Source of the DNA: Bacillota bacterium
GTDB lineage: Bacteria > Bacillota > Dethiobacteria > DTU022
Assembly (NCBI GenBank): GCA_019428945.1
Contig: JAHYJM010000001.1
Coordinates: 1-64,000 of the forward strand
Length of the DNA stretch: 64,000 nucleotides
Direction of reading: 5' to 3'
Numbering within the stretch: the stretch's first letter is position 1; each line of letters begins with the position of its first letter. Below are positions 52,579 through 61,686 of this stretch, piece by piece. Both the position numbers and the translations under genes were made by a program. The notes under the pieces are model-generated. The model saw only the letters and a program-made list of their open reading frames with translations, did not search any database and had not been told where the DNA came from.

Positions 52579-53760
52579 ATGAAAAGATTTCAGGAAGGGC
52601 TTGATAATAAAGTCCCCATGCTTGTTGATACTACTTTAAGAGATGGAGAACAGACTGCAGGTGTAGTATTTTCCAACAGGGAGAAATTAAGAATAGCAAA
52701 AATGCTTGACAACCTTGGCGTACATCAGATAGAAGCAGGAATACCGGTAATGGGCGGCGATGAAAAAGAGGTTATCAAAGAGATCGTCTCCTATAAACTG
52801 CAGGCCAGCATTATGGCGTGGAACCGGGCAAACATAGAAGATATAAAGCACTCCCTGGATTGCAACGTTGATGCCGTGGCAATATCTATTTCTACCTCGG
52901 ACATTCATATCGCCCATAAATTAAGGACTTCCCGCGAGTGGGTTCTTAAAAATATGGTAAAAGCTGTAGAGTTCGCCAGTAAACACAATCTTTATATATC
53001 TGTAAATGCAGAGGATGCATCACGAAGCGATCTCGATTTTCTGGTTGAGTTTGCAAAACAAGCCCAGGCGGCAGGAGCAAACCGCCTCCGTTTTTGTGAT
53101 ACGATTGGCGTTCTCGAACCCTTTAAAACTTATGAAGTAATCAGCTCATTGATCGATAAGACGGGAATGGATATAGAGATGCATACTCACAACGATTTTG
53201 GCATGGCTACCGCTAACGCTCTTGCCGGCTTGAAAGCAGGCGCCAGCTTCATCGGCGTTACAGTTAACGGTCTTGGTGAAAGAGCCGGTAACGCTGCCCT
53301 TGAAGAAGTGGCAATGGCTTTAAAACATCTTTTCGGAGTTAACCTTGGAGTTAATACCCGTGATTTCAGAAACCTCTGTGAATATGTAGCCCGGGCATCA
53401 GGCAGGCAGCTATATCCTTCCAAACCTATTGTGGGCACAAATACATTTGCTCATGAGTCAGGCATTCACGCTGACGGCGTGTTAAAACACCCGGCAACAT
53501 ACGAAGTATACAGCCCCGAAGAGGTAGGCCTTGAAAGGCAGATCGTGATCGGAAAACATTCCGGATCAAGCGCAATTAAGATGAAGTTTGTTGAATACGG
53601 CATTGATTTGTCCGATGAAGAGGCTGCAGATTTACTGTCAGCTGTCCGCAGTGTCACTGTTGATATGAAGCGAACACTCTTCGACAAAGAGCTGATGTAT
53701 ATTTATGAAGATTACCTATATGAGAAAAAACTTGTTCCTTCCCTCGATAAGAGTGAATAA
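52579..53760 (+). CDS. nifV: NifV-like homocitrate synthase family protein
   Basis: Re-face acyl-CoA condensing enzyme of the homocitrate/isopropylmalate/citramalate synthase family, 393 residues. Motifs are VDTTLRDGEQTAGVVF, the metal-binding HTHNDFGMATANALAG and THAHESGIHADG-type (here FAHESGIHADGVL). Overall it looks most like NifV. No nif genes are near, so homocitrate for nitrogenase is not supported here. Re-citrate synthase of anaerobes belongs to the same family and is an alternative. AAAGGAGGTG precedes the ATG. Confidence 0.85.
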   Translation: MKRFQEGLDNKVPMLVDTTLRDGEQTAGVVFSNREKLRIAKMLDNLGVHQIEAGIPVMGGDEKEVIKEIVSYKLQASIMAWNRANIEDIKHSLDCNVDAVAISISTSDIHIAHKLRTSREWVLKNMVKAVEFASKHNLYISVNAEDASRSDLDFLVEFAKQAQAAGANRLRFCDTIGVLEPFKTYEVISSLIDKTGMDIEMHTHNDFGMATANALAGLKAGASFIGVTVNGLGERAGNAALEEVAMALKHLFGVNLGVNTRDFRNLCEYVARASGRQLYPSKPIVGTNTFAHESGIHADGVLKHPATYEVYSPEEVGLERQIVIGKHSGSSAIKMKFVEYGIDLSDEEAADLLSAVRSVTVDMKRTLFDKELMYIYEDYLYEKKLVPSLDKSE

Positions 53761-53779
53761 GGAACTTTAAATTATCATT

Positions 53780-53816
53780 AATAACCCGCTTTTTATCATA
53801 ACGGGTTATTCTTTTA
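53780..53816 (+). terminator. Terminator after nifV-like gene
   Basis: Stem AATAACCCG (53780-53788) with CGGGTTATT (53802-53810), followed by CTTTTAACTTTTTT. Confidence 0.85.
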
Positions 53817-53893
53817 ACTTTTTTATGATTCACGTATAATAAAAGATAAGTTTAAATCATCTTTTATTTGAGTTACATGAAAAGGACACCGAG

Positions 53894-54847
53894 ATGAAAA
53901 GCGATTTATATTGCCTGGTTGATATTGGCGGAACAAAAATCCTGATGCTTTTGATCGATGAAAATGGACGGGTTCTGTTTCGCGGTAAGAGAAGCACTCC
54001 AAAACCAACTCCCCCTGAATCTTTGATCGATACAGTAAAGACGATGCTGATTGATGCCAAAAGAGAAACAGGGAGCGCTGCTGATATAAAGCCATTGGGT
54101 CTGGGTATTTGTATTGCCGGCTTCATAGAATCAGAACAGGGAATCATTTATCAATCTCCAAATCTTGATTGGGTGAAACCTGTCCATTTTAGAAGTATGC
54201 TTGAATCGAACTTCTCCTGCCCGGTAATTATAGAAAATGATGCTAATGCCGCAGTGTTGGGAGAAGTGTACTATGGTGCAGCAAAAGGGCATGATAATGT
54301 CATCTACGTAACCATTAGCACCGGAATTGGCGGAGGCCTTTTTCTGAACGGCAGAATTTACCGCGGCAGCACTGGATTTGCAGGTGAAATCGGTCATATC
54401 AAACCCTTTGGGACAGGCAGAGTTTGCAAGTGTGGTGGTGACAACTGCCTGGAAATTTGGGCAGCGGGCAGTGCAATAGCGATGGCCGCTAAAACGTTGT
54501 GGGATGAAAATGATCCCGGTATAGGCCCGATCTCAACGGAGTGGGTTTTTGAACAGGCAGACCAGGGTAATGAAATTGCTCTCTCAATTATAAATGATGC
54601 CGCCCTGAAAACCGGCAGGGGTCTGGCAAACCTGGTTACCCTTCTTAACCCTTCTTGTATTGTGGTAGGAGGTGGAGTGGCAGCCGGAAGGCCGGATTAC
54701 ATGGAAAAGGTGAAAATACATATTTACAGCGAAGCGATCCCTCCATCTGTCAATATCACTAAAGTTGAACTGGTAGCTGCTGATCTGGAACCGGAAGCGG
54801 GAATCTGGGGGATATATGCTCTTTTAACCGGCCGGGCGGTGAGATAA
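53894..54847 (+). CDS. ROK-family glucokinase
   Basis: ROK sugar kinase, 317 residues. ATP motif VDIGGTKILML, catalytic region VIIENDANAAVLGE and the ROK zinc motif CKCGGDNCLE with GEIGH before it. Glucokinase is the usual role in this clade; other hexoses are possible. A TATAAT at 53835-53840 may be its promoter. Confidence 0.9.
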   Translation: MKSDLYCLVDIGGTKILMLLIDENGRVLFRGKRSTPKPTPPESLIDTVKTMLIDAKRETGSAADIKPLGLGICIAGFIESEQGIIYQSPNLDWVKPVHFRSMLESNFSCPVIIENDANAAVLGEVYYGAAKGHDNVIYVTISTGIGGGLFLNGRIYRGSTGFAGEIGHIKPFGTGRVCKCGGDNCLEIWAAGSAIAMAAKTLWDENDPGIGPISTEWVFEQADQGNEIALSIINDAALKTGRGLANLVTLLNPSCIVVGGGVAAGRPDYMEKVKIHIYSEAIPPSVNITKVELVAADLEPEAGIWGIYALLTGRAVR

Positions 54848-54849
54848 AC

Positions 54850-55575
54850 TTGGAAAATGTAGAGCCCTTTGAATCAATTTTCGAGCTGACAGAAATGCTC
54901 ATTGCCAAATACGGTGTTGTCGGTATTGCAGCAGCAATGTTTGCAGAAAGCGCCGGCGTACCATTTGCTTCAGCTATACTTCTTTTGACTTCAGGGACTT
55001 TGATCTTAAGAGGCACTGTATCCTTCTGGTCAATTTTTATTGCTTCCACAGTAGGAATCACCCTGGGGAGCATTTTTAGCTATTTCCTCGGGATGTTGGG
55101 CAGTATAGTGGGCAGAAAATTTAAATCAAATTATTATAGTCAAAACAATTATAGTAAACCCACAAAAGATGAATTCAAACAAACGCCTTCCAAGATAAAA
55201 TACTTGTGGAAAAGATATGGTAACTTTTCAATCTTTATGGCGCAGTTGTGGGGAGTTACCCGCACTTTCATATCTTTTCCCGCAGGTGCGATGCAGATGA
55301 ATTTTTATCTTTTTATAGCTTACACATTTCTGGGGGGTTCCATCTTCAGTCTTGCTGCAATTGGTCTTAGTATCGTTCTTACCGGAACGATGGGTGCAAC
55401 GATCAAATTTCTCAGGACACTGGCCGGATTCTCGCCGTGGCTGTTAGCCATACCGGCCCTGATCGTTATAGCAATTATATATAACGTTTGTTACCAGCGT
55501 AAATTCAAACGAAAACCAGGCTTCATTAGTATTTTTAATCGATTTTGGAAGCGTATCAAAGGCAGGGACCGTTGA
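54850..55575 (+). CDS. DedA-family (VTT domain) membrane protein
   Basis: 241 residues with about five hydrophobic segments. Family motifs are FAESAGVPFASAILL near residue 40 and RTFISFPAGAMQM in the second half, with the conserved Arg. DedA proteins move lipid carriers or phospholipids across the membrane. TTG start two bases after the kinase gene; translational coupling is likely. The basic C-terminal tail faces the cytoplasm. Confidence 0.85.
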   Translation: MENVEPFESIFELTEMLIAKYGVVGIAAAMFAESAGVPFASAILLLTSGTLILRGTVSFWSIFIASTVGITLGSIFSYFLGMLGSIVGRKFKSNYYSQNNYSKPTKDEFKQTPSKIKYLWKRYGNFSIFMAQLWGVTRTFISFPAGAMQMNFYLFIAYTFLGGSIFSLAAIGLSIVLTGTMGATIKFLRTLAGFSPWLLAIPALIVIAIIYNVCYQRKFKRKPGFISIFNRFWKRIKGRDR

Positions 55576-55642
55576 TATATAATAGAAATAGTTTAGAAAA
55601 ACGATTGCTTCTGATATTTTCTGAAAGGAATGATACCTATAG

Positions 55643-55873
55643 ATGGGAAAAGCCCGCTTCAACTTAAAAGTATATAATGAGAGGTGTAAAGACTGCGGTA
55701 TCTGCTTTGAATTTTGCCCCAAGGATAATCTAAAACCCGGACCTGACGGCAGCCCGGTATTTATAGAACCCGATAATTGCACCGGCTGTAAATTATGCGA
55801 GTATTTATGTCCCGATTTTGCAATACAGGTTCAAAAAATCGATCAAAATGCCGGTAAAGAAAAGGAAGAATAA
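55643..55873 (+). CDS. 2x[4Fe-4S] ferredoxin (KorD-like)
   Basis: 76-residue ferredoxin with CKDCGICFEFCP and CTGCKLCEYLCP motifs. It resembles the delta subunit of 2-oxoacid:ferredoxin oxidoreductases, but the alpha, beta and gamma subunits do not follow. The downstream gene is miaB. It may be an orphan or a free ferredoxin for radical SAM enzymes. Confidence 0.88.
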   Translation: MGKARFNLKVYNERCKDCGICFEFCPKDNLKPGPDGSPVFIEPDNCTGCKLCEYLCPDFAIQVQKIDQNAGKEKEE

Positions 55874-55892
55874 GTTTTAGGAGTGTTTTTTA

Positions 55893-57260
55893 TTGAAACC
55901 CGAGCAATCTGCTAATTCTTACGCAATTGGTGAAGGCAAAAAATATCTGTTGATCACCTTTGGGTGTCAAATGAACGAACATGATTCTGAAGTAATCTGC
56001 TCAGTCCTCGAAAGCCTTGGCTATTCAGCTGTCCTTACTGCAGAAGAAGCCGATCTGATTATAATCAACACCTGTGCTGTCAGACAGAAACCAGAAGATA
56101 AAGTAACATCTCTGTTAGGTAAATATTATGCTCTTAAACAGGAAAACAAAGAACTGATCATTGCCGTTGGTGGCTGCATGACGCAGCAGGAAGAAGCTGC
56201 CCGTTATATCAGGGATCGCTTTCACCATGTAAATATTGTATTCGGCACTCATGCGCTGCCAAGACTACCGCTTCTGTTAGAAGCAGCAATTAATTACAAG
56301 GGAACAATTATCGACATAGATGAAGACTACACCGGAAGAGAAGAACTTACCGCAGCCCACAGCAGTACATTTAAGGCCTGGCTTCCCGTAATCTACGGCT
56401 GCAACAACTTCTGTTCATATTGTGTTGTTCCCCATGTACGCGGCCGGGAACGCAGCAGACACGGAGAAGACATTCTTAAGGAAGCAAAATCACTTGCGGC
56501 GCGGGGCTACCTTGAACTAACCCTGCTTGGCCAGAATGTAAACTCATACGGTCAGGATTTAGCCGGTGATTATACTTTTGCCGGTCTCCTTCGAGATATG
56601 AATTATGTAGAGGGACTCAAAAGAATCCGCTTCATGACATCGCATCCAAAAGATCTGTCGCCTGAATTAATCGAGGCTGTTCGCAGCGGAGATAGCATCT
56701 GTGAGCACTTTCATCTCCCCGTTCAGTCAGGCAGCAACCGAATCCTGAAAAATATGAACCGCGGCTACAGTCGTGAGCATTATATAAAGCTTGTAAATAT
56801 GATCAAGGATTCAATTCCCGGCGTTTCTATTACTTCAGATATCATAGTGGGCTTTCCCGGCGAAAGTGAAGAGGATTTTCAGGCTACCCTGGATCTCCTG
56901 AAAACAGTAAGGTTCGACAATGCTTTTTCATTTATTTACTCTCCGCGAAAAAATACCACTGCCGCAGCTATGAGGGAACAGCTCAGCCACGGCGAAAAAG
57001 AAGAAAGACTGCAGCGTTTAAATGAAGTTCAGCACGCAATCAGCAGCGAGCTGAATCTGCAGTTGGAAGGCAGCACTGTTGAAGTTCTTGTTGAGGGCCC
57101 CAGTAAGAATAATATTGATATGCAAACCGGAAGAACCAGAACTAACAAGCTTGTACACTTTCCGGGATCTTCTGATTTAACTGGAAAATTAGTCAATATC
57201 AATATCAGTGAAGCAAAAACCTGGAATCTGGCAGGAGTGCTTGAAGGAGAGAATAGTTGA
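55893..57260 (+). CDS. miaB: tRNA methylthiotransferase MiaB
   Basis: Radical SAM methylthiotransferase, 455 residues. N-terminal cluster domain begins FGCQMNEHDSEV, the SAM cluster is CNNFCSYCVVPHVRGRERSR, and a TRAM domain ends the protein. It converts i6A37 of tRNA to ms2i6A; MiaA, which makes i6A, is encoded at 61.7 kb. TTG start with TAGGAGTG upstream. Confidence 0.95.
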   Translation: MKPEQSANSYAIGEGKKYLLITFGCQMNEHDSEVICSVLESLGYSAVLTAEEADLIIINTCAVRQKPEDKVTSLLGKYYALKQENKELIIAVGGCMTQQEEAARYIRDRFHHVNIVFGTHALPRLPLLLEAAINYKGTIIDIDEDYTGREELTAAHSSTFKAWLPVIYGCNNFCSYCVVPHVRGRERSRHGEDILKEAKSLAARGYLELTLLGQNVNSYGQDLAGDYTFAGLLRDMNYVEGLKRIRFMTSHPKDLSPELIEAVRSGDSICEHFHLPVQSGSNRILKNMNRGYSREHYIKLVNMIKDSIPGVSITSDIIVGFPGESEEDFQATLDLLKTVRFDNAFSFIYSPRKNTTAAAMREQLSHGEKEERLQRLNEVQHAISSELNLQLEGSTVEVLVEGPSKNNIDMQTGRTRTNKLVHFPGSSDLTGKLVNINISEAKTWNLAGVLEGENS

Positions 57261-59890
57261 ACCGGACCAGCCCAATGATGGAGCAGTACAAAAAAATTAA
57301 AGAACAGCATCCTGATAAGCTGTTAATGTTTCAGGTGGGCGATTTTTATGAACTCTTTTTCGGCGATGCCGAACTTGGTGCAAGAGAAATGGAAATTGCT
57401 CTGACCTCAAGAGGCATCGATAATGAAAATCCGATTCCATTGGCAGGCGTGCCGATCCATGCAGCTGACACATACTTAAATAAGCTTTTGGCCAAGGGTT
57501 TTAAAGTTGTTATATGTGACCAGGTAGAGAACTCTTCACAGGCAACAGGTTTAGTTCGTCGCGAAATCACCAGGATTCTAACTCCGGGAACTATTACAGA
57601 TCCGGAAATGCTGGATGAGGGACGCAATAATTATTTAATGGTAATTCTTCGCTCACAGGAAGAAAAATATGGTTTAGCTGCGCTTGATATATCCACAGGT
57701 GATTTCAGGGTTACCGAATTTAAGGGAGACGATTCATATGATTTAATCCTTGATGAAATCAGGCGTCTTCAACCTTCAGAAATACTTTGCAGTTCCAGTG
57801 ATCTTGAAAAATCTTTACGGACTACTTTAAACGCATTTAACAGCGCCCTGATCGAAACCCTGCCGGTTATACCCGATATTAAAGAGACAGAAGAACTGAT
57901 TAAAAAACATTGGAATAACAATATTTGGGAAGCACTATCGCTGGACAGTTATCCCCTGGCCGCTTCTGCCGGCGCTGCCGCGCTAATTTATCTTGAACTT
58001 CTTCAGCAGCTTCCGCCGGCAGTCAATCATTTTCACAATATCGAACTTTATTTCAGCAAGAAAAATATGATCATTGACAGCATAACCAACCGTAACCTCG
58101 AACTGACTCAATCACTGCGAACCGGAGGCAGACAGGGCAGCCTGCTTGGACTTTCAGATCGCTGCATGACTGGAATGGGCAGAAGACTGCTTAAACGCTG
58201 GATCGACCAGCCTCTACTTGACAAAAGCCAGATTGAAGAAAGATTTGATGCAGTTGAAGAACTTGTCGGAAAACCTATTCCGAGAAAAAATTTGCGCAAA
58301 AAACTTGATGATATTTTTGATCTGGAAAGATTTTGCAGCAGATTAACCTATCAACGTATTAACGCCAGGGACCTCGTTGCCTTAAAAAACACAATCAGGC
58401 TGATCCGGCCCCTGAAAGATATACTCTCGGAACTTAATGCCCCTAAACTGAAAAATATAAATGTCAATCTTCCGCCATTTGAAGATTTGGCCTTAAAAAT
58501 TGAATCAGCGCTGGTTAGCGATCCACCGATGACAATTAAAGAAGGCGGCTTGTTCAGAGAGGGTTATCATGAAGAGGTAGACCGGTTGAACAAATTGTCA
58601 AGTGACAGTGGGAACCTGCTTTTGGAATATGAACAAAATGAACGCAGACGCACAGGTATAAAAACTCTGAAGGTAGGCTACAACCGCAATTTTGGTTACT
58701 TCATGGAAATTACCAAAACAAACCTGAATTATGTACCACCGGACTATAACCGCAAGCAAACACTGGTTAATGCTGAACGCTTTACAACAGAATATCTGCA
58801 GCAGATGGAAGAGCAGGTTACCGGAGCCAGGGACAAACTAGCCCAACTGGAATATAAACTATTTGAGGAGTTAAGGAATCATGTTTTATCATTTGCCGAA
58901 GATTTGCTTGACGCCGCATACCAGGTAGCTCTCCTTGACGTAATCCAGGGTTTAGCCGAAACAGCAGAAAACCATCACTACTGTCGCCCGGAATTTTCAG
59001 AAAACCGTGAAATGATCATAAAACAGGCCCGCCACCCTGTTGTAGAGCAGCTTGCCTGTGAAAGATTCGTTCCCAATGATCTGATTATGAATAATCGCCA
59101 TTTTCTTCTCTTAATTACCGGACCAAATATGGCAGGAAAAAGCACTTACATTCGCAGCGCCGCCCTGATTGCAATCATGGCTCAAATCGGTTCTTTCGTT
59201 CCGGCTGAATCAGCCTTAATGCCGCTTTTCGACAGGGTGTTTGCCCGGGTGGGCGCAAGTGACGATCTAAGCAGTGGCCACAGCACTTTCATGGTTGAAA
59301 TGCAGGAAACCGCGGTAATCCTAAAAGAAGCCACAATCGACAGCCTTGTAATCCTTGATGAAATAGGCAGGGGAACAAGCACATATGATGGTATGAGCAT
59401 TGCCCGCGGGGTTATTGAATATATTTGTAATAAAGTAAAAGCAAAAACCCTTTTTTCAACCCATTATCATGAACTGACCAGACTGGAAGGCGAGCTGTCC
59501 GGAGTCAGAAATTATACCATGGCAGTAAAAGAAAAGGGCAAAGAGGTAATTTTTCTGAGGCAGATAGTCCCCGGCAAAGCTGATAAAAGTTACGGGATTA
59601 ATGTCGCCCGCCTGGCCGGAGTCCCGCCGGAAGTGCTCTTCAGGGCAGAAGCATATCTCTTTGAACTTGAGCTGGCTGCATCCACAGCTGCCGAACAACA
59701 GTTAAGTTTACTTCCTATGGTTTCAGAGCCCCTCAGTGATCACAGATTTGAACTCGAACTAATCGAGCAAATCAGGGAGATCGATCTGAACAGGCTGACA
59801 CCGTTGGAGGCAATGCAAAAACTATTTGAGCTGCAAAACAGGCTGCTTGCTGATGATAATAAGTTGGATATTGATAAAGAAGGGAAATAA
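57257..59890 (+). CDS. mutS: DNA mismatch repair protein MutS
   Basis: MutS, 877 residues. Mismatch-reading motif FYELFFGDAELGAREM at the N-terminus, Walker A TGPNMAGKSTYIRSAAL, Walker B VILDEIGRGTSTYDG and a C-terminal helix-turn-helix region. TTG start overlaps miaB by 4 bases. It recognises mismatches and recruits MutL. Confidence 0.96.
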   Translation: MNRTSPMMEQYKKIKEQHPDKLLMFQVGDFYELFFGDAELGAREMEIALTSRGIDNENPIPLAGVPIHAADTYLNKLLAKGFKVVICDQVENSSQATGLVRREITRILTPGTITDPEMLDEGRNNYLMVILRSQEEKYGLAALDISTGDFRVTEFKGDDSYDLILDEIRRLQPSEILCSSSDLEKSLRTTLNAFNSALIETLPVIPDIKETEELIKKHWNNNIWEALSLDSYPLAASAGAAALIYLELLQQLPPAVNHFHNIELYFSKKNMIIDSITNRNLELTQSLRTGGRQGSLLGLSDRCMTGMGRRLLKRWIDQPLLDKSQIEERFDAVEELVGKPIPRKNLRKKLDDIFDLERFCSRLTYQRINARDLVALKNTIRLIRPLKDILSELNAPKLKNINVNLPPFEDLALKIESALVSDPPMTIKEGGLFREGYHEEVDRLNKLSSDSGNLLLEYEQNERRRTGIKTLKVGYNRNFGYFMEITKTNLNYVPPDYNRKQTLVNAERFTTEYLQQMEEQVTGARDKLAQLEYKLFEELRNHVLSFAEDLLDAAYQVALLDVIQGLAETAENHHYCRPEFSENREMIIKQARHPVVEQLACERFVPNDLIMNNRHFLLLITGPNMAGKSTYIRSAALIAIMAQIGSFVPAESALMPLFDRVFARVGASDDLSSGHSTFMVEMQETAVILKEATIDSLVILDEIGRGTSTYDGMSIARGVIEYICNKVKAKTLFSTHYHELTRLEGELSGVRNYTMAVKEKGKEVIFLRQIVPGKADKSYGINVARLAGVPPEVLFRAEAYLFELELAASTAAEQQLSLLPMVSEPLSDHRFELELIEQIREIDLNRLTPLEAMQKLFELQNRLLADDNKLDIDKEGK

Positions 59891-59895
59891 TTCTC

Positions 59896-61686
59896 TTGGT
59901 AAAAATCAAAATTCTCGATAAAGATACGGCTGAACAGATTGCCGCCGGTGAAGTAATTGAAAACCCCTCCTCGGTAGTTAAGGAACTTGTTGAAAACGCC
60001 CTTGATGCCGGCTCAACGAGAATAGAGGTTGTCCTCGACGAGGGTGGTAAAAAGTTGATAACAGTTACAGATAACGGTCATGGAATGGCACCTGCGGATC
60101 TCGCCCTTGCTTTTCAACGTTTTGCCACCAGTAAATTAAACAGCTTTGACGATCTCAGCAGGCTGAAAAGTCTTGGATTCAGGGGAGAAGCGCTGCCAAG
60201 TATAGCGGCGGTATCGAGAATTAAAGTTACTGCGAGAGCAGAAAATTCTATTTCAGCCTCAGCAATAAGCCTTTCCGGTGGTAAAATAACGGAACAAATT
60301 GAAACCGGAGCCCCTTACGGCACCAGGGTGGAGGTATCTGACCTTTTCTATAATACACCAGGGCGCTTAAAATTTCTTCGCGCGGCTATGTTTGAGACAT
60401 CAAGGATCAGTACGTTGCTGACAGAAATTGCTCTCGCTAATCCCGGTGTATCATTTGATCTGAAAAGCAAAGGGAGAACTCTTTTCCGCTCAGCCGGTGA
60501 CGGAAACCTACTACATACCATCGGTTCTGTATATGGAAATGAAACAGCCGGGGAAATGCAGGAATTAAACCGAGTTGATAAAGAATCAGGTGCTTCTGTA
60601 TCAGGTTACACCTCTGCTCCTCACACGACCAGATCATCAAGAAAATGGATTACAATCGTAGTTAACGGACGCCTGATAAAAAATGCTATGCTTGTCAATG
60701 CAATTGAAAGAGCCTATGGGGATCTTCTGCCTGTAAGGCGCCACCCCATAACAATTTTGCATATTAATCTGCCTCCCCACACAATTGATGTAAATGTTCA
60801 TCCGGCAAAAACTGAAATCAGATTTGAGCACCCCGAAACAGCTAAAAACCTGGTTTACAAGGCAGTAAAAAACACCTTACAGAGTTCTTCAAATCTCCCT
60901 TCATGGCCGGAAAGCATTTCTGAATCAGGTTTTAAAAGCGCTGATCAGTTGGATCAGTTAAATATGATCAGGGAAAGCAGTTTTTCCGGTATCCCCTTCA
61001 AATACGAATTGTTTTTGAAAAAGAACCGGGGAAGCGCGGAAGATATAGATTATCAACCTGAACCGGAGAGAGACTGCCCTGAAAGACTGAATGAAGCAGG
61101 CTCCTGCCGTTTAATCGGACAATACCTGAACAGTTACCTTGTTGTACAAAGGGATGATAACCTTCTGTTGATAGATCAACACGCTGCTCATGAAAGAGTA
61201 ATTTATCACCGCCTGTCCACAGAGGATAATATAAAAGGCAAAACCGGTAGTTCACAGCTAACCATACCTCTGACAATTGAACTGCCACCAAAGTGGCGCC
61301 AAAAAGCTTTGGATATTTTGCCTGATCTGAAAAATTTCGGCTTTGAAATAGAACCGCTTGGAGAAGACAGCTATGTTGTAAGAGCTGTGCCTTTTATGCT
61401 AAAAAGCAACCCGGGCAGCTCAGAAATATACGATATGCTGGAAAAACTTTTCGAAACAGAAGAAATAGATGAAGTTACAACAAAAGATATTGTAAGCAAA
61501 ACTGTCGCCTGCCACCGTTCTGTTAAAGCAAAACAAAAACTGGCCTGGGAAGAAATGCTGGAACTGCTCAAAAACTGGGAGAAAACCCCTAATGCGCAGT
61601 ATTGTCCACATGGAAGGCCTACCGTGATCAGTTTCGATCGCTCAAGGCTGGAAAAAGGCTTTCACCGCGGAGGTGAGCCGATTTGA
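59896..61686 (+). CDS. mutL: DNA mismatch repair protein MutL
   Basis: MutL, 596 residues. GHKL ATPase motifs are ENALDAGSTRIEV, TDNGHGMAP and GFRGEALPSIAAVS. The C-terminal domain has DQHAAHERVIYH starting at Asp427, ACHRSVKA and CPHGRPT. The endonuclease motif in Bacillus-type MutL ends in Glu; here that place is His438. TTG start 5 bases after mutS. The end overlaps miaA by 4 bases. Confidence 0.95.
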   Translation: MVKIKILDKDTAEQIAAGEVIENPSSVVKELVENALDAGSTRIEVVLDEGGKKLITVTDNGHGMAPADLALAFQRFATSKLNSFDDLSRLKSLGFRGEALPSIAAVSRIKVTARAENSISASAISLSGGKITEQIETGAPYGTRVEVSDLFYNTPGRLKFLRAAMFETSRISTLLTEIALANPGVSFDLKSKGRTLFRSAGDGNLLHTIGSVYGNETAGEMQELNRVDKESGASVSGYTSAPHTTRSSRKWITIVVNGRLIKNAMLVNAIERAYGDLLPVRRHPITILHINLPPHTIDVNVHPAKTEIRFEHPETAKNLVYKAVKNTLQSSSNLPSWPESISESGFKSADQLDQLNMIRESSFSGIPFKYELFLKKNRGSAEDIDYQPEPERDCPERLNEAGSCRLIGQYLNSYLVVQRDDNLLLIDQHAAHERVIYHRLSTEDNIKGKTGSSQLTIPLTIELPPKWRQKALDILPDLKNFGFEIEPLGEDSYVVRAVPFMLKSNPGSSEIYDMLEKLFETEEIDEVTTKDIVSKTVACHRSVKAKQKLAWEEMLELLKNWEKTPNAQYCPHGRPTVISFDRSRLEKGFHRGGEPI

